From assembly GCA_963611355.1 (NCBI GenBank), contig CAVDRM010000014.1, forward strand, positions 1 to 54,762: 54,762 bases of DNA, given 5' to 3'. Below are positions 41,383-50,408 of this stretch, piece by piece. This stretch comes from CAVDRM01 sp963611355. GTDB lineage: Bacteria > Bacillota > Clostridia > Christensenellales > Aristaeellaceae. Every line of letters begins with the position of its first letter. The first letter of the stretch is position 1. The notes under the pieces are model-generated. The model saw only the letters and a program-made list of their open reading frames with translations. It was not told where the DNA came from and made no database searches. A program made the position numbers and the translations under genes.

Positions 41383-42531
41383 ATGAAAAACAAACACATC
41401 GGATTTATCGGCTATGGTTTGAGATCCGAAGCCATGATGAAGGCATTTCGTGCGTTGGAAGCAGACATCAGCGTGGCCGCCATCGCCGACCCGCGTTATG
41501 AGCAGCTAGCCCCCGGTTTAAAGAGAGATTCTTATTTTGCCGATACCCGTTATTACGCCGATGCCGAAAATATGCTGCGGCATGAATCGCTGGACGGCGT
41601 GTTTATCGGAACACGCTGCTCCCTGCATACGCCTATGGCTTGCCGTATTTTAGAAATGAATATTCCTCTGTTTCTGGAAAAGCCCGTGTGCGTGTCCCGT
41701 GCGCAGTATGAAATGCTGCGTGAAGCAGCTCGCGGAAAGGAAAAGCGGGTGGTCGTTTCCTTCCCTCTGCGTTTGTCCTGTATTACGCAGGAAATGCGGC
41801 GTATCGTAAAGAGCGGCGCTCTAGGCCGTCTGACAATGGTGCAGGCCGTTAACAACGTCCCCTACGGCAGTGTATATTATCACAGCTGGTATCGTGATCC
41901 GAGCGAGACGGGCGGTCTTTTTCTGCAAAAAGCAACGCACGATATTGACTACATTCATTTCTTAATTGACGAGCCGCCCGTAAGCGTCTGTGCGAAAACA
42001 ACGAAGCTCTATTTCAAAGGCGAGCATCAGGAAGGTCTTCATTGCCCTGATTGTCCGGAGTATCGCACCTGTCCGGAAAGCAGCTATGTAGTGGGTCATA
42101 TTTGGAAAGACGATGTGCAGGGAGATGCCTGCTGCTTTGCGAAGGATACCGGCAACGAGGACGGCGCCAGCGCTATTTTTACGACCGCCAGCGGAGTGCT
42201 GATAAGCTATAATCAGAATTTTACCGTGAAGAAGGGTGCGGGGCGCCGCGGCGCACGTTTAATCGGTACGGAGGGCAGCGCCGAATTTGATTTCTATTCC
42301 GGAGAAATCCGGGAAGACAGGTATCGCTCTCCGCAGACCGTGATTCATTCCTTTAAATTTCCGTCCGGTCAGCATTTCGGCGGTGATGAAATGCTTGCGC
42401 TTGATTTTCTGCGCGTGCTGGACGGCGGCGAGGCAGAGTCCGATTTAACGGCCGGTTTAATCAGCGCCGCAAGCTGTCTCGCGGCTCGTGAGGCAGCCCG
42501 TGAGGGGCGCTTTATTCCCATCGAATATTGA
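41383..42531 (+). CDS. Gfo/Idh/MocA-family sugar oxidoreductase (first copy)
   Basis: A 382-aa NAD(P)-dependent dehydrogenase-like protein. The Rossmann start is IGFIGYGLRSEAMMKAF, and the family motif FLEKPVCVS lies near residue 100. The catalytic-region motif KATHDIDYIHFL contains the conserved Asp/His area. A cysteine cluster, HCPDCPEYRTCPESS, occurs near residue 225 as in one Gfo/Idh subgroup and may bind metal. These enzymes oxidise or reduce sugar hydroxyls, often at C1, C2 or C3. ATG 41383 has AAAGGAG 8 nt upstream; an ATG six codons earlier would overlap that site. It opens the rightward catabolic operon, divergent from the transporter. Confidence 0.88.
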   Translation: MKNKHIGFIGYGLRSEAMMKAFRALEADISVAAIADPRYEQLAPGLKRDSYFADTRYYADAENMLRHESLDGVFIGTRCSLHTPMACRILEMNIPLFLEKPVCVSRAQYEMLREAARGKEKRVVVSFPLRLSCITQEMRRIVKSGALGRLTMVQAVNNVPYGSVYYHSWYRDPSETGGLFLQKATHDIDYIHFLIDEPPVSVCAKTTKLYFKGEHQEGLHCPDCPEYRTCPESSYVVGHIWKDDVQGDACCFAKDTGNEDGASAIFTTASGVLISYNQNFTVKKGAGRRGARLIGTEGSAEFDFYSGEIREDRYRSPQTVIHSFKFPSGQHFGGDEMLALDFLRVLDGGEAESDLTAGLISAASCLAAREAAREGRFIPIEY

Positions 42532-42555
42532 TACATATGAAGGAGGCCACAATTC

Positions 42556-43395
42556 ATGCTGGTCAATTTGAAAACCATCCTTGCGGATACGCGGCAGAAA
42601 AAGTATGCTGTCGGTCTGTTTAACTGCGTCACGCTCGAAATGACCAAGGGCATCATAGCGGCCGCGGAAGAGATGCGTTCCCCTGTGATTATCGGACCCG
42701 GCGAAAGCCTGCTGCGCGGTGCGACGCTTGCGGAATATGCCGACATGATGCTTGGCATTGCCCAACGCGCCAGCGTCCCCGTTGCTCTGCACTTTGACCA
42801 CGGCTTCACCCCTGCGCTGGTAGAAGAAGCCATCAGGCTTGGCTTTACCTCCGTCATGTATGACATGAGCATGCGCTCCTTCAACGAGAATGTGGCGGGC
42901 ACGCGAGAAATGGCGCGTAAAGCGCATTTGGTCGGATGCTCGCTGGAGGCAGAAATCGGTCATGTCGGGTCTAACGGCTCCGCAGAGGGAAATATTGCAA
43001 AAACCGTCTATACACAGCCGGAGGATGCGCTCCGCTTTGCCGCCGAAAGCGATTGCGATGCGCTTGCCGTGGCCATCGGCACGGCACACGGTGTCTATAC
43101 GAAAAAACCCGTGCTGAATTTGGAATGCCTTCACAGCATTGCAGCCGCCTGTGACATTCCGCTGGTGCTGCACGGCGGCAGCGGTCTGAGCGATGACGAG
43201 TTCCGTGCCTGCGTAAAAAACGGCATTTCCAAAATCAACATTTTTACCCATAATAACCTGGCCGCGGCGAGAGCAGCTCATGCGCATTTCACCGAAAAAA
43301 CAGGCGCATTTGAATTGATGCCCCTCATTACCGAGGCTGTAAAACAGGAAACAATGCACCATATACGTGTCTTTGGCAGCGAAGGAAAGGCATAA
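42556..43395 (+). CDS. Class II fructose/tagatose-bisphosphate-aldolase-family protein
   Basis: A 279-aa zinc aldolase. Motifs: VALHFDHGFTP (catalytic Asp and zinc His), SVMYDMSMRSFNENV, CSLEAEIGHVGSNG, AIGTAHGVYTKKPVLN (zinc His) and PLVLHGGSGLSDDEF (zinc His plus phosphate loop), then ISKINIFTHNN. This is the FbaA/GatY/KbaY family, which splits ketose phosphates into DHAP and an aldehyde. Gly-Arg residues distinguishing bisphosphate from monophosphate substrates cannot be read safely. Placement with an isomerase and a sugar kinase suggests it is the final cleavage enzyme of the pathway. Ribosome site AGGAGG lies 10 nt upstream of the ATG. Confidence 0.9.
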   Translation: MLVNLKTILADTRQKKYAVGLFNCVTLEMTKGIIAAAEEMRSPVIIGPGESLLRGATLAEYADMMLGIAQRASVPVALHFDHGFTPALVEEAIRLGFTSVMYDMSMRSFNENVAGTREMARKAHLVGCSLEAEIGHVGSNGSAEGNIAKTVYTQPEDALRFAAESDCDALAVAIGTAHGVYTKKPVLNLECLHSIAAACDIPLVLHGGSGLSDDEFRACVKNGISKINIFTHNNLAAARAAHAHFTEKTGAFELMPLITEAVKQETMHHIRVFGSEGKA

Positions 43396-43398
43396 TGC

Positions 43399-44910
43399 AT
43401 GAGCCGAAAACTTTGCATTGCCGCCATTGATGTAGGGACGACCTCCGTGAAGGTTTGTCTGTTCACGCCGGAGCTTCTGATGCTTTCCGTCAGTGTGCAG
43501 GAATACGCGCTTCATACAAAAGGCAATTTCGTTGAGGCTGACGCTCGGCAATATCTGCGTGCAATTCAAAATGGCTTTGCCGAGGCACTGTCAGCCGTGC
43601 CCGATTATGAAGTTGCCGCCGTCGGTCTCACCACACAAGGCGAAACTTTGACGCTTGCGGATGCGCAGGGAGAGCCGCTGCGTCCCTTCATCGTCTGGCT
43701 GGACAGCCGTGCCGACAACGAAGCCGCCCTCCTGTCCAAAGAGCTTCCCGAACAGCATTTTTATTGCGAAACAGGGCTTCCGTCTGTCAGCGGTGCGCTG
43801 CCGATTGCAAAACTGATGTGGCTGAAGCGCAATGAGCCTGTGCTGTTTGAGCGTGCGTCCCGCTTTATTTTGCTGGAGGATTATCTGCTGCACCGGCTCA
43901 CTGGACGATTTGTAAGCGAAAAATCGCTTCAAACCTCGACCGGCTGGTTTCGGCTGAAAAACGACGGTCTTTGGAAAGAGGCACTGTCCATCGCAGGCTT
44001 ACGGTCAGATTGTTTCCCTGAGCCGGTTGAATGCGGAGAGGTCATCGGCTCTCTGCTTCCGAAGGCAGCGGATTTTTTCGGACTTCCTCAAGGCATTCCG
44101 GTTGTTGCCGGTGCAATGGATCAAACAGCCGCTGCGTTAGCATCAGGATGCATTCAGGCGGGCATGGTGACCGAAACGACCGGCACCGCGCTGGTCATGG
44201 CTACCTGTACGGATTCCCCCGTTTTTTCATCTGAGCATCATATAACGATTTATCGGCACGCGATTCCCGGAAAATATCTCTATCTGCCCGTCGCCAATAC
44301 CGGAGGAATGTGCCTTCGCTGGTTTCGGGATATATTCTGCAGCGATTTTCCGCCCTGCACCGATGGCTACAATGAACTGAATGCGCTGGCTTCGCAAGTG
44401 CCCTGCGGCTGTGACGGGCTGATATTTCTGCCGTTTCTCGCCGGCAGTGTCGACCCTGATTATTGTCCCAATGCACGCGCCGCATTTTTCGGCGCAACGC
44501 TTTCCACTACACGCGCTCATTTTGCACGCAGCATCATGGAATCCGTAGCATTTCTCTTAAAGGATTTTGCGGGGATGCTCAATGAGCTGGGGCAGCCCGT
44601 CACAACCATTTATTCCTTGGGCGGCGGCGCTCGAAGTGCGTTGTGGGAGCAAATCAAAGCAGACGTACTGGGGCAGCTGCTTCATGTGCCGGTCTGCAAA
44701 GAGGCATCGGCTGCCGGTGCGGCCTTGTTAGCCGGTTGGGGAACGGGAATCATTCCTCGAAATACGGTTCCCTCTTGTGACGCATCAGCGATATTCACGC
44801 CGAACGACGAGCATGCTCAGGCATATCGAATCGCTTACAGCCTTTATCATAAACTATATCAGGCTGTACGTCCCTTGTTTATCGAAAAAGAGGAGGCACA
44901 AAATAAATGA
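43399..44910 (+). CDS. FGGY-family carbohydrate kinase
   Basis: A 503-aa sugar kinase of the xylulokinase/ribulokinase fold. The N-terminal phosphate motif is AIDVGTTSVKVCLF; sugar-binding TTQGETLTLADAQG and FIVWLDSRADNEAALL follow. The catalytic-Asp stretch GAMDQTAAALASGCI leads to TETTGTALVMATC, and the adenosine motif is SLGGGARSALWEQIKADVLG. It should phosphorylate the ketose made by the isomerase encoded next. Its ATG lies 3 nt after the aldolase stop, and its stop overlaps the isomerase start by 4 nt, so the three steps are translationally coupled. Specific sugar unknown. Confidence 0.9.
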   Translation: MSRKLCIAAIDVGTTSVKVCLFTPELLMLSVSVQEYALHTKGNFVEADARQYLRAIQNGFAEALSAVPDYEVAAVGLTTQGETLTLADAQGEPLRPFIVWLDSRADNEAALLSKELPEQHFYCETGLPSVSGALPIAKLMWLKRNEPVLFERASRFILLEDYLLHRLTGRFVSEKSLQTSTGWFRLKNDGLWKEALSIAGLRSDCFPEPVECGEVIGSLLPKAADFFGLPQGIPVVAGAMDQTAAALASGCIQAGMVTETTGTALVMATCTDSPVFSSEHHITIYRHAIPGKYLYLPVANTGGMCLRWFRDIFCSDFPPCTDGYNELNALASQVPCGCDGLIFLPFLAGSVDPDYCPNARAAFFGATLSTTRAHFARSIMESVAFLLKDFAGMLNELGQPVTTIYSLGGGARSALWEQIKADVLGQLLHVPVCKEASAAGAALLAGWGTGIIPRNTVPSCDASAIFTPNDEHAQAYRIAYSLYHKLYQAVRPLFIEKEEAQNK

Positions 44911-46304
44911 AAGCGCATTTCAAACCGCGTCTTGGTGTCCTTGCACTGATGCTGGAGGGCTATGAGCCGCTTTTTCCGGGCATTACGGAGCGTCAGCGGC
45001 GATATGTAGAAGAGCTGCTGGCCTCACTTGCACCGGCAGCCGACTTCATTTTTCCGCGCATTGCTGCGAACAGAGAAGATATTGAGGCATTAACCGCACA
45101 GTATAATACGGAAAATTTGGACGGCATTCTGATTTTCCTGCTCAGCTATGCGCAGGGACAGTATCTTGTACACGCCATGCAGCGCAATCAACTGCCGCTC
45201 GCGCTGGCGCTCGTTCAGCCGGACGAGACGGTCGGGGACGATTTTGAGGAGCTGGAGCTGACGGTAAACCAAGGCATTCACGGTTCGCAAGACAACGCCA
45301 ACTGTCTGATGCGGGCAGGCATTCCCTGCGTATACTTTGCTGGAAGCCGTTATGACGGGACGCTGCTGCAATTCGTGTCCGACTTTGGTGCAGCCGCGCA
45401 AACCGTTACCGCCATGCGTTCCATGAAAATCGGCGTCATCGGCAAGCTGGCCGGCATGGGCGATGTCATCACCGATGATATGGCCGTATACCGTCGGTTA
45501 GGTCCTGAATTTGTCTATGATTCCGTTGGCACGGTGCAGCGCTTCTGCGCCGAGGTTGCAAAAGAACGGATTGAAGAACGTGTTGTTTTTGAACGCACCG
45601 TTTTTGATGTTGACCCTAAAATGCCGCCTGCCCGTCACGCCGAAGCAGTGCGAATGTATCTTGGCATCGGCGACTACCTGAAAAATATGGGCTATGCAGG
45701 CTATACGGCGCATTTTGAAGAATTCGGGGCGGACGGACGGTTTACACAGCTTCCCCTGCTGGCTGCCTCCAGCCTCATGGCCGACGGCTACGGTTACGCC
45801 GCCGAGGGTGATGCTACGGCTGCCATGCTTGTATCTGCCATGATGCGTTTATGCGAAATCGCCAACTTCAGCGAAATGTACATGATGGATTTGAAGCGAG
45901 ATGCCATTTTGCTTTGTCACGCGGGCGAGGGCAACTGGGCGACCTGCCGTCCTGACCAAAAACCGTTCCTGATGGACCGCGTCTTCAATGAAGGCGGCTT
46001 AGGCAATCCGCCGACGCCTGTTTTCACGCCTGCACCGGGGCCTGCCGCCGTTATGAGTCTTGTGCATATGGGCGGCGAACGTTTTAAACTGGTCTATGCC
46101 GCCGGCGAAATGCTGGATAAGCATGACCTTCGGAAATGCGATATGCCCTATATGTTCTTCCATCCAAACAGCGGAGTGCGTGCATGTGTCAAAGCATGGC
46201 TGGAGCACGGCGGCACACATCATGAGGCGATCGTTTACGGAGACCGAACCGAGCGTATTCGTCTTTGGTGCAAGCTGCTGAACATTGAATTTGTGAGCTT
46301 CTGA
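44907..46304 (+). CDS. L-arabinose-isomerase-family sugar isomerase
   Basis: A 465-aa aldose-ketose isomerase of the AraA/FucI fold. Alignment by eye to E. coli AraA keeps the four metal ligands: Glu in GYGYAAEGDATAAML, Glu in NFSEMYMMD, His in LLCHAGEGN and His in HGGTHHEAI. The N-terminal substrate-binding domain (LDGILIFLLSYAQGQYL, NQGIHGSQDNAN) differs from true AraA, so the sugar may not be arabinose. Other AraA-family gut enzymes act on deoxy or branched pentoses and hexoses. No araD-type epimerase is present. The operon replaces it with a class II aldolase, which resembles fucose/rhamnose-type pathways. ATG 44907 overlaps the kinase stop. Confidence 0.82.
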   Translation: MKAHFKPRLGVLALMLEGYEPLFPGITERQRRYVEELLASLAPAADFIFPRIAANREDIEALTAQYNTENLDGILIFLLSYAQGQYLVHAMQRNQLPLALALVQPDETVGDDFEELELTVNQGIHGSQDNANCLMRAGIPCVYFAGSRYDGTLLQFVSDFGAAAQTVTAMRSMKIGVIGKLAGMGDVITDDMAVYRRLGPEFVYDSVGTVQRFCAEVAKERIEERVVFERTVFDVDPKMPPARHAEAVRMYLGIGDYLKNMGYAGYTAHFEEFGADGRFTQLPLLAASSLMADGYGYAAEGDATAAMLVSAMMRLCEIANFSEMYMMDLKRDAILLCHAGEGNWATCRPDQKPFLMDRVFNEGGLGNPPTPVFTPAPGPAAVMSLVHMGGERFKLVYAAGEMLDKHDLRKCDMPYMFFHPNSGVRACVKAWLEHGGTHHEAIVYGDRTERIRLWCKLLNIEFVSF

Positions 46305-46316
46305 GAGGAAAATACG

Positions 46317-47867
46317 ATGAGAAATATCGAACTTTCGTTAGCTGATTTATTAGGGCGCGAATTTACGGATGCCGTCTGCCGCGCCCGCGCCGCACTGACT
46401 CAGGAAAATGAGACAACGCTGCGCACAGTTGCCGAGCAGCAGGTTGCGTTTTATCCGCCTGAATTTGCAGCGCGTCAGGAGTCGCTCATGCATAAGGTGG
46501 GTCAGCAGCTTGTTCCGACTTTTCCAGACCATGAAGACGGAGCGCCGACGTATTCCTATCGGGCAGCACAGCACAGCTACGCTGCGCCGCTTGCCGGTCT
46601 GGGAGCGCTCAGGCTCGGCGAGGACGGCCGTCTCTATTTTGCCGGAAAGAGCGAGCATTATCAGATTCCGCTCGGCCACAATTTCCCAGGCTATGCGCTG
46701 ATTGAAAACGCACGGCGTCTCGGCATCCTGAATGCTACCCATAACAATACCCGTGGCTTTATCACCCGCACACTGGAGAGGCGGCTGATTGCCGCCGCCA
46801 ATGGTGTAAGCCCCGATGATTCTCGCATGACAGACATTCTTGCAAGCCGCGAGCCGGGCGTTCTGAATGCCGTTATCAACCTGGAAACCGGCTCTCTGGC
46901 CGTGGAAGCGGCGTTAAAAATGATGCTTGCCCGCTTTTATGCTCTGGACGGCTCGCCTTCCCCTTATGCCGGCCGAATCCCCGTATTTCTGGTGATGGCA
47001 GACAACGCAGGCGGCGTTACGGCGAACTATCATGGCACAACGATTTTTGCTCAGACCCTGCGCGGACTGTGGCCGTCCTTTTACAGTGCAGCCGAAAAGA
47101 GTAAGCTGTACAAGGTTGTTTCCGTCCCTATCAACGATGCGGTCGGCTTTCAATCCATGATTCGGCAGTATAATCAACCGCCCTATAAGACGGCAGGCTT
47201 CTGCCATGAAATCGTCATGATGAATTATGGCGGCATTCGTTTGAGCGAGGAATATTTGCAGACCGCCTATCGTGCCTGCCGTGAAACGGATACGCCGATT
47301 CTCTGCGATGAAATCCAGTCCTGCGCGTGGTATGACGGGCTCTTCCTGTTCCGTAAGTACGGTCTGACGCCGGATTTCGTCAGCGTCGGCAAGGGATTCC
47401 CCGGCGGAATGTATCCGGCCAGCAAGGTGCTTGTCAGTGCCGCCTTCGATAATCTCAGTCAGTTTGGTGCGCTGGTCACAAACGGTCAGGAAGAATTGGC
47501 CAGCCTGTCCTACTTGATAACGATTGCCTTTATTCAAGCCAACGGCGATATTATTGCTGAAAACGGTCGCTATTATCACGCAAAAATGACTGCGCTCGTC
47601 AGCAAATATCCGACGCTGCTTTCCGGCGTGGAAGGCGACTCGCATATGACTGCGCTGCGGTTTCACACAGTTGACGCTGCGTTCTCATTCTGCACCATCA
47701 TGAACCATGACCGCTGTGTCGATGTCAGCGCACAAACCTATAAGCCGAATTGCCCGCCCGTAGCTTTGACGAAGCTTCCGCTGATTACTTCCAAAACAAT
47801 GATGGATGCCTTGCTCGAACTGATGGACGGTGCTTTGGCACAAACTGAGAAGGCGGTGGATAAATGA
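46317..47867 (+). CDS. Class III PLP-dependent aminotransferase in a sugar operon
   Basis: A 516-aa fold-type I aminotransferase of class III. The PLP pocket reads CDEIQSCAWYDGLFLFRKYG (Asp-Glu-x-Gln), and the Schiff-base Lys is in FVSVGKGFPGGMYPASKVL. Earlier conserved parts are PLGHNFPGYALIENARR and NLETGSLAVEAALKMMLARF. An N-terminal extension of about 100 residues precedes the usual domain. The nearest named relatives use omega-amino acids, ornithine or amino-sugars; none can be assigned. It is flanked on both sides by sugar-catabolism genes and overlaps the next Gfo/Idh gene by 4 nt. It therefore probably removes or adds an amino group on a keto-sugar or a pathway product (inference). 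Confidence 0.85.
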   Translation: MRNIELSLADLLGREFTDAVCRARAALTQENETTLRTVAEQQVAFYPPEFAARQESLMHKVGQQLVPTFPDHEDGAPTYSYRAAQHSYAAPLAGLGALRLGEDGRLYFAGKSEHYQIPLGHNFPGYALIENARRLGILNATHNNTRGFITRTLERRLIAAANGVSPDDSRMTDILASREPGVLNAVINLETGSLAVEAALKMMLARFYALDGSPSPYAGRIPVFLVMADNAGGVTANYHGTTIFAQTLRGLWPSFYSAAEKSKLYKVVSVPINDAVGFQSMIRQYNQPPYKTAGFCHEIVMMNYGGIRLSEEYLQTAYRACRETDTPILCDEIQSCAWYDGLFLFRKYGLTPDFVSVGKGFPGGMYPASKVLVSAAFDNLSQFGALVTNGQEELASLSYLITIAFIQANGDIIAENGRYYHAKMTALVSKYPTLLSGVEGDSHMTALRFHTVDAAFSFCTIMNHDRCVDVSAQTYKPNCPPVALTKLPLITSKTMMDALLELMDGALAQTEKAVDK

Positions 47868-49024
47868 AAGATTGCGTTAAATTCGGCGTCATCGGCTGCG
47901 GGCTGATGGGCCGTGAATTCGCAAGCGTTTCCATGCGCTGGCTGCATTTAACGGCTGATTTGCCCAGACCCGTCATCATTGCCGCCTGCGACCTGTCGAA
48001 CCAAAACCTGAATTGGTTTCACAATGTGCCGGACACCCGTTTTTTCTACAGCGATTATCACGAGATGCTGAAAAATCCGGAGATAGAAGCCGTATACTGT
48101 GCCGTTCCGCACCACCTGCACGCGAGCGTTTACGGCGATATTATCCGCTCCGGAAAGCATCTTTTAGGAGAAAAGCCCTTTGGCATGGACCTTGCGGCGT
48201 GTACGGAAATCGAAGCGGCCATGGCCGAGCATCCGAATGTGTTTGTTCGCTGCGCCAGCGAATTTCCCTATTACCCTGCTGTTCAGCAAATGATAAAATG
48301 GTATCGCGAAGGGAGATTCGGACGCATTATCGAGGCACGGTTTGCTATCAAGCACTCATCTGACATGGATTTGAAAAAACCAATCAACTGGAAGCGCATG
48401 CGCGCAGCTAACGGCGAATACGGCTGCATGGGCGATTTGGGCATTCATACGCAGCACCTTCCGTTCCGTCTGGGTTTTCGGCCTCAAACCGTAAGTGCCG
48501 TGCTTGCCAACATTGCAAAAACACGCCCCGATGAAAACGGAAATCCCGTTCCCTGCGAGACATGGGATAATGCGTTTTTGCTTTGCGAAGCGAAGAATGA
48601 AGCGGACGATGTGTTTCCGATGACGCTTGAAATGAAGCGAATGTCGCCCGGATGCACAAACACGGTCGAATATGAAATTTACGGCCTGGATATGTCCGCC
48701 AAATTTACGACCGATGACCCGAATGCCATCCGATATACGTTCTCTGTCGGGCGCGAACAGGCTTGGGCAAGGCTGGTCATCGGACAGAAGACGCTGTATC
48801 CCGTCATTACAGGCTCAATTTTTGAATTCGGCTTCTCGGACTCCCTTTTGCAGATGTTTGCCGCTTTTGTGAGCGAGCTGCGTGGCCTGCCGTGTGCATT
48901 CGGCTGCTTTACGCCGGCCGAAGCTCATTTAAGCCACACCCTGCTCACGGCAGCTCTTGATTCTTATACGCACAAAAAAGTCGTCGCATTAAGAGAATGC
49001 CGTACAAAGGAGGCGGCACGATAA
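47864..49024 (+). CDS. Gfo/Idh/MocA-family sugar oxidoreductase (second copy)
   Basis: A 386-aa second dehydrogenase-like protein of the operon. Rossmann motif FGVIGCGLMGREFASVSM, family motif LLGEKPFGMD near residue 105, and GCMGDLGIHTQHLPFRLGFR with the conserved Asp-x-x-x-His. It shares only family-level features with the first copy and lacks that copy's cysteine cluster, so the two likely do different steps, possibly oxidation and re-reduction of a ring carbon. Its ATG overlaps the aminotransferase stop by 4 nt. It is last gene of the rightward operon; no clear terminator was seen between it and the convergent LacI gene. Confidence 0.88.
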   Translation: MKDCVKFGVIGCGLMGREFASVSMRWLHLTADLPRPVIIAACDLSNQNLNWFHNVPDTRFFYSDYHEMLKNPEIEAVYCAVPHHLHASVYGDIIRSGKHLLGEKPFGMDLAACTEIEAAMAEHPNVFVRCASEFPYYPAVQQMIKWYREGRFGRIIEARFAIKHSSDMDLKKPINWKRMRAANGEYGCMGDLGIHTQHLPFRLGFRPQTVSAVLANIAKTRPDENGNPVPCETWDNAFLLCEAKNEADDVFPMTLEMKRMSPGCTNTVEYEIYGLDMSAKFTTDDPNAIRYTFSVGREQAWARLVIGQKTLYPVITGSIFEFGFSDSLLQMFAAFVSELRGLPCAFGCFTPAEAHLSHTLLTAALDSYTHKKVVALRECRTKEAAR

Positions 49025-49134
49025 ACAGTGAATCTTTGTCGGATGCAGAATGCAAAAACCGATGATTTGCCGCATGTAAATCGAGACTTTTGCAAAAAGC
49101 AGACGATGCTAAAGACACATACGGTGCACGACAG

Positions 49135-50211
49135 CTATTCCTTTGTGCGGTTCGGCACCGTGCCGGTCGTGCTGCGAACAATGAGCTGCGGCGTATACTC
49201 GATTTTGTTGAGGTAAGGCGTGGGAATGGCCGCAGGAAGCCTGTGCGATACAATCATATCGACTGCCGCCCGGCAGCGCATATGCAGATGATGGTCAATG
49301 GTTGTTAATGCAGGCGATGAAATGCGGGCGGAAAAAATATTGTCAAAACCGCAAACGGAAAAATCCTGCGGCACTTTTAGACCCTGCTCAGTTAATTCTC
49401 CGAGAATGCCAAGCGCTGTCATGTCATTGACGCCGATTAAGGCTGTTGCATGGGTCTTCCTGCGAATCAGTTCGGCTGTGAGGTGACGTCCCACGCTGTA
49501 TTCATAGGGGATACCGCTGTCCTGCGTATCGGCCTCGGCCAGCTTTTCCGCTGCAAGCACCTCCAGCCCGTCCTTGATGCCGTGCGATTCGAGCTGATGA
49601 CGCATTCCCGCCAACCGCTGTTCGCGTGCCAAGGTAAACTGATTGAAGGGAGTTGAAATAAACACCAGCTTGCGATGGCCGAGCTGATAAAGATGCTCCG
49701 CTAACATGGCGCCTGCCGTCAAATTGCTCAGTTCAATGGAGCAGATAGCCAGATCATCATATTTTTCCCCAATGATGACCACGGGCGTTGTGGTGTTGAT
49801 TTGCTCTACAAGCCGGGGAAAGCTGGGCAAAAAAGTGTAGATGATGCCGTCAACCTGACTGACAGCAAATGTATCCAGATAATATTTTTCCAAGTTGGGC
49901 TGACGAAAGGTATTGCAGACAATGACGCGATACCGGAGCGTATCGGCGTACTCCTCTACGGCCTGAATCAGTTCGGAATAAAACTGATTGGTCAGCGTCG
50001 GCGTGAGTACGAGCAGCAGATGGTTGTACTCTTTATGCTGCTGTTTTTTTCGAGGAGCAAGCTGATAATTTAATTGCCGGGCAGCCTTCAGTACGCGTTC
50101 TCGCGTCTCATTGCTGAAGGAAATTTTATCGCTGTTGTTTAAAATCAGCGACACCGTTGTCTGCGATACGCCCGCAAGCGCCGCCACATCCTGAGAAGTT
50201 GGTTTCTTCAT
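49135..50211 (-). CDS. LacI-family transcriptional repressor
   Basis: A 358-aa regulator. N-terminal helix-turn-helix SQDVAALAGVSQTTVSLILN with the hinge helix (VLKAARQLNYQLA), then a periplasmic-binding-protein-like effector domain (LVLTPTLTNQFYSELIQAVE, GIIYTFLPSFPRLVEQINTT, ALIGVNDMTALGILGELTEQ, FSVCGFDNIFSARISSPALT). Length and layout are normal. It lies between the two catabolic operons of the second locus, is divergent from the kinase-aldolase operon and probably represses both that operon and the transporter/isomerase operons in response to a sugar or sugar acid. The ribosome site AAAGGGG lies about 10 nt before ATG 50211. Its own promoter carries a 14-bp palindrome. Confidence 0.92.
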   Translation of the reverse strand: MKKPTSQDVAALAGVSQTTVSLILNNSDKISFSNETRERVLKAARQLNYQLAPRKKQQHKEYNHLLLVLTPTLTNQFYSELIQAVEEYADTLRYRVIVCNTFRQPNLEKYYLDTFAVSQVDGIIYTFLPSFPRLVEQINTTTPVVIIGEKYDDLAICSIELSNLTAGAMLAEHLYQLGHRKLVFISTPFNQFTLAREQRLAGMRHQLESHGIKDGLEVLAAEKLAEADTQDSGIPYEYSVGRHLTAELIRRKTHATALIGVNDMTALGILGELTEQGLKVPQDFSVCGFDNIFSARISSPALTTIDHHLHMRCRAAVDMIVSHRLPAAIPTPYLNKIEYTPQLIVRSTTGTVPNRTKE

Positions 50212-50240
50212 TCAGCAAGCCCCTTTCCGCATATTCCGAT

Positions 50241-50274
50241 ATATAATATTATATCAGAATTACTAAGAAGTCAA
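50241..50274 (-). promoter_or_regulatory. Promoter and palindrome of the LacI gene
   Basis: On the minus strand TTGACT (50269-50274) with TAATAT (50246-50251, 17-nt spacer); TATAAT at 50248-50253 is an alternative with a 15-nt spacer. The -10 region sits within a perfect palindrome ATATAATATTATAT (50241-50254), consistent with autoregulation. Confidence 0.5.
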
Positions 50275-50323
50275 ACGAAAGACCGCCAAAACTGCCCGTT
50301 TTTTAAAAAAATGTAGTTTTTCA

Positions 50324-50352
50324 TTGACATTTCGGCGGATTAGATATATACT
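50324..50352 (+). promoter_or_regulatory. Sigma-A promoter of the kinase-aldolase operon
   Basis: Consensus TTGACA (50324-50329), a 17-nt spacer and TATACT (50347-50352). The A/T-rich box at 50357-50392 overlaps the expected start of transcription. Confidence 0.8.
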
Positions 50353-50356
50353 TTGT

Positions 50357-50392
50357 TTGAAATTATTATTTATAATCAATATTATTACTAAA
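50357..50392 (+). promoter_or_regulatory. Leader A/T box, second copy
   Basis: TTGAAATTATTA near the start and ATTATTACTAAA at the end, in the same order and orientation to the gene as in the transporter leader at 41128-41154. Candidate shared operator of the LacI protein (inference). Confidence 0.4.
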
Positions 50393-50408
50393 TGATAAAG
50401 GAGTCCGT

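Noticed and set aside
49028..49216. 62-codon plus-strand frame after the second Gfo/Idh gene
   Set aside because: No ribosome site, overlaps the LacI gene end on the other strand and has no protein-like pattern.
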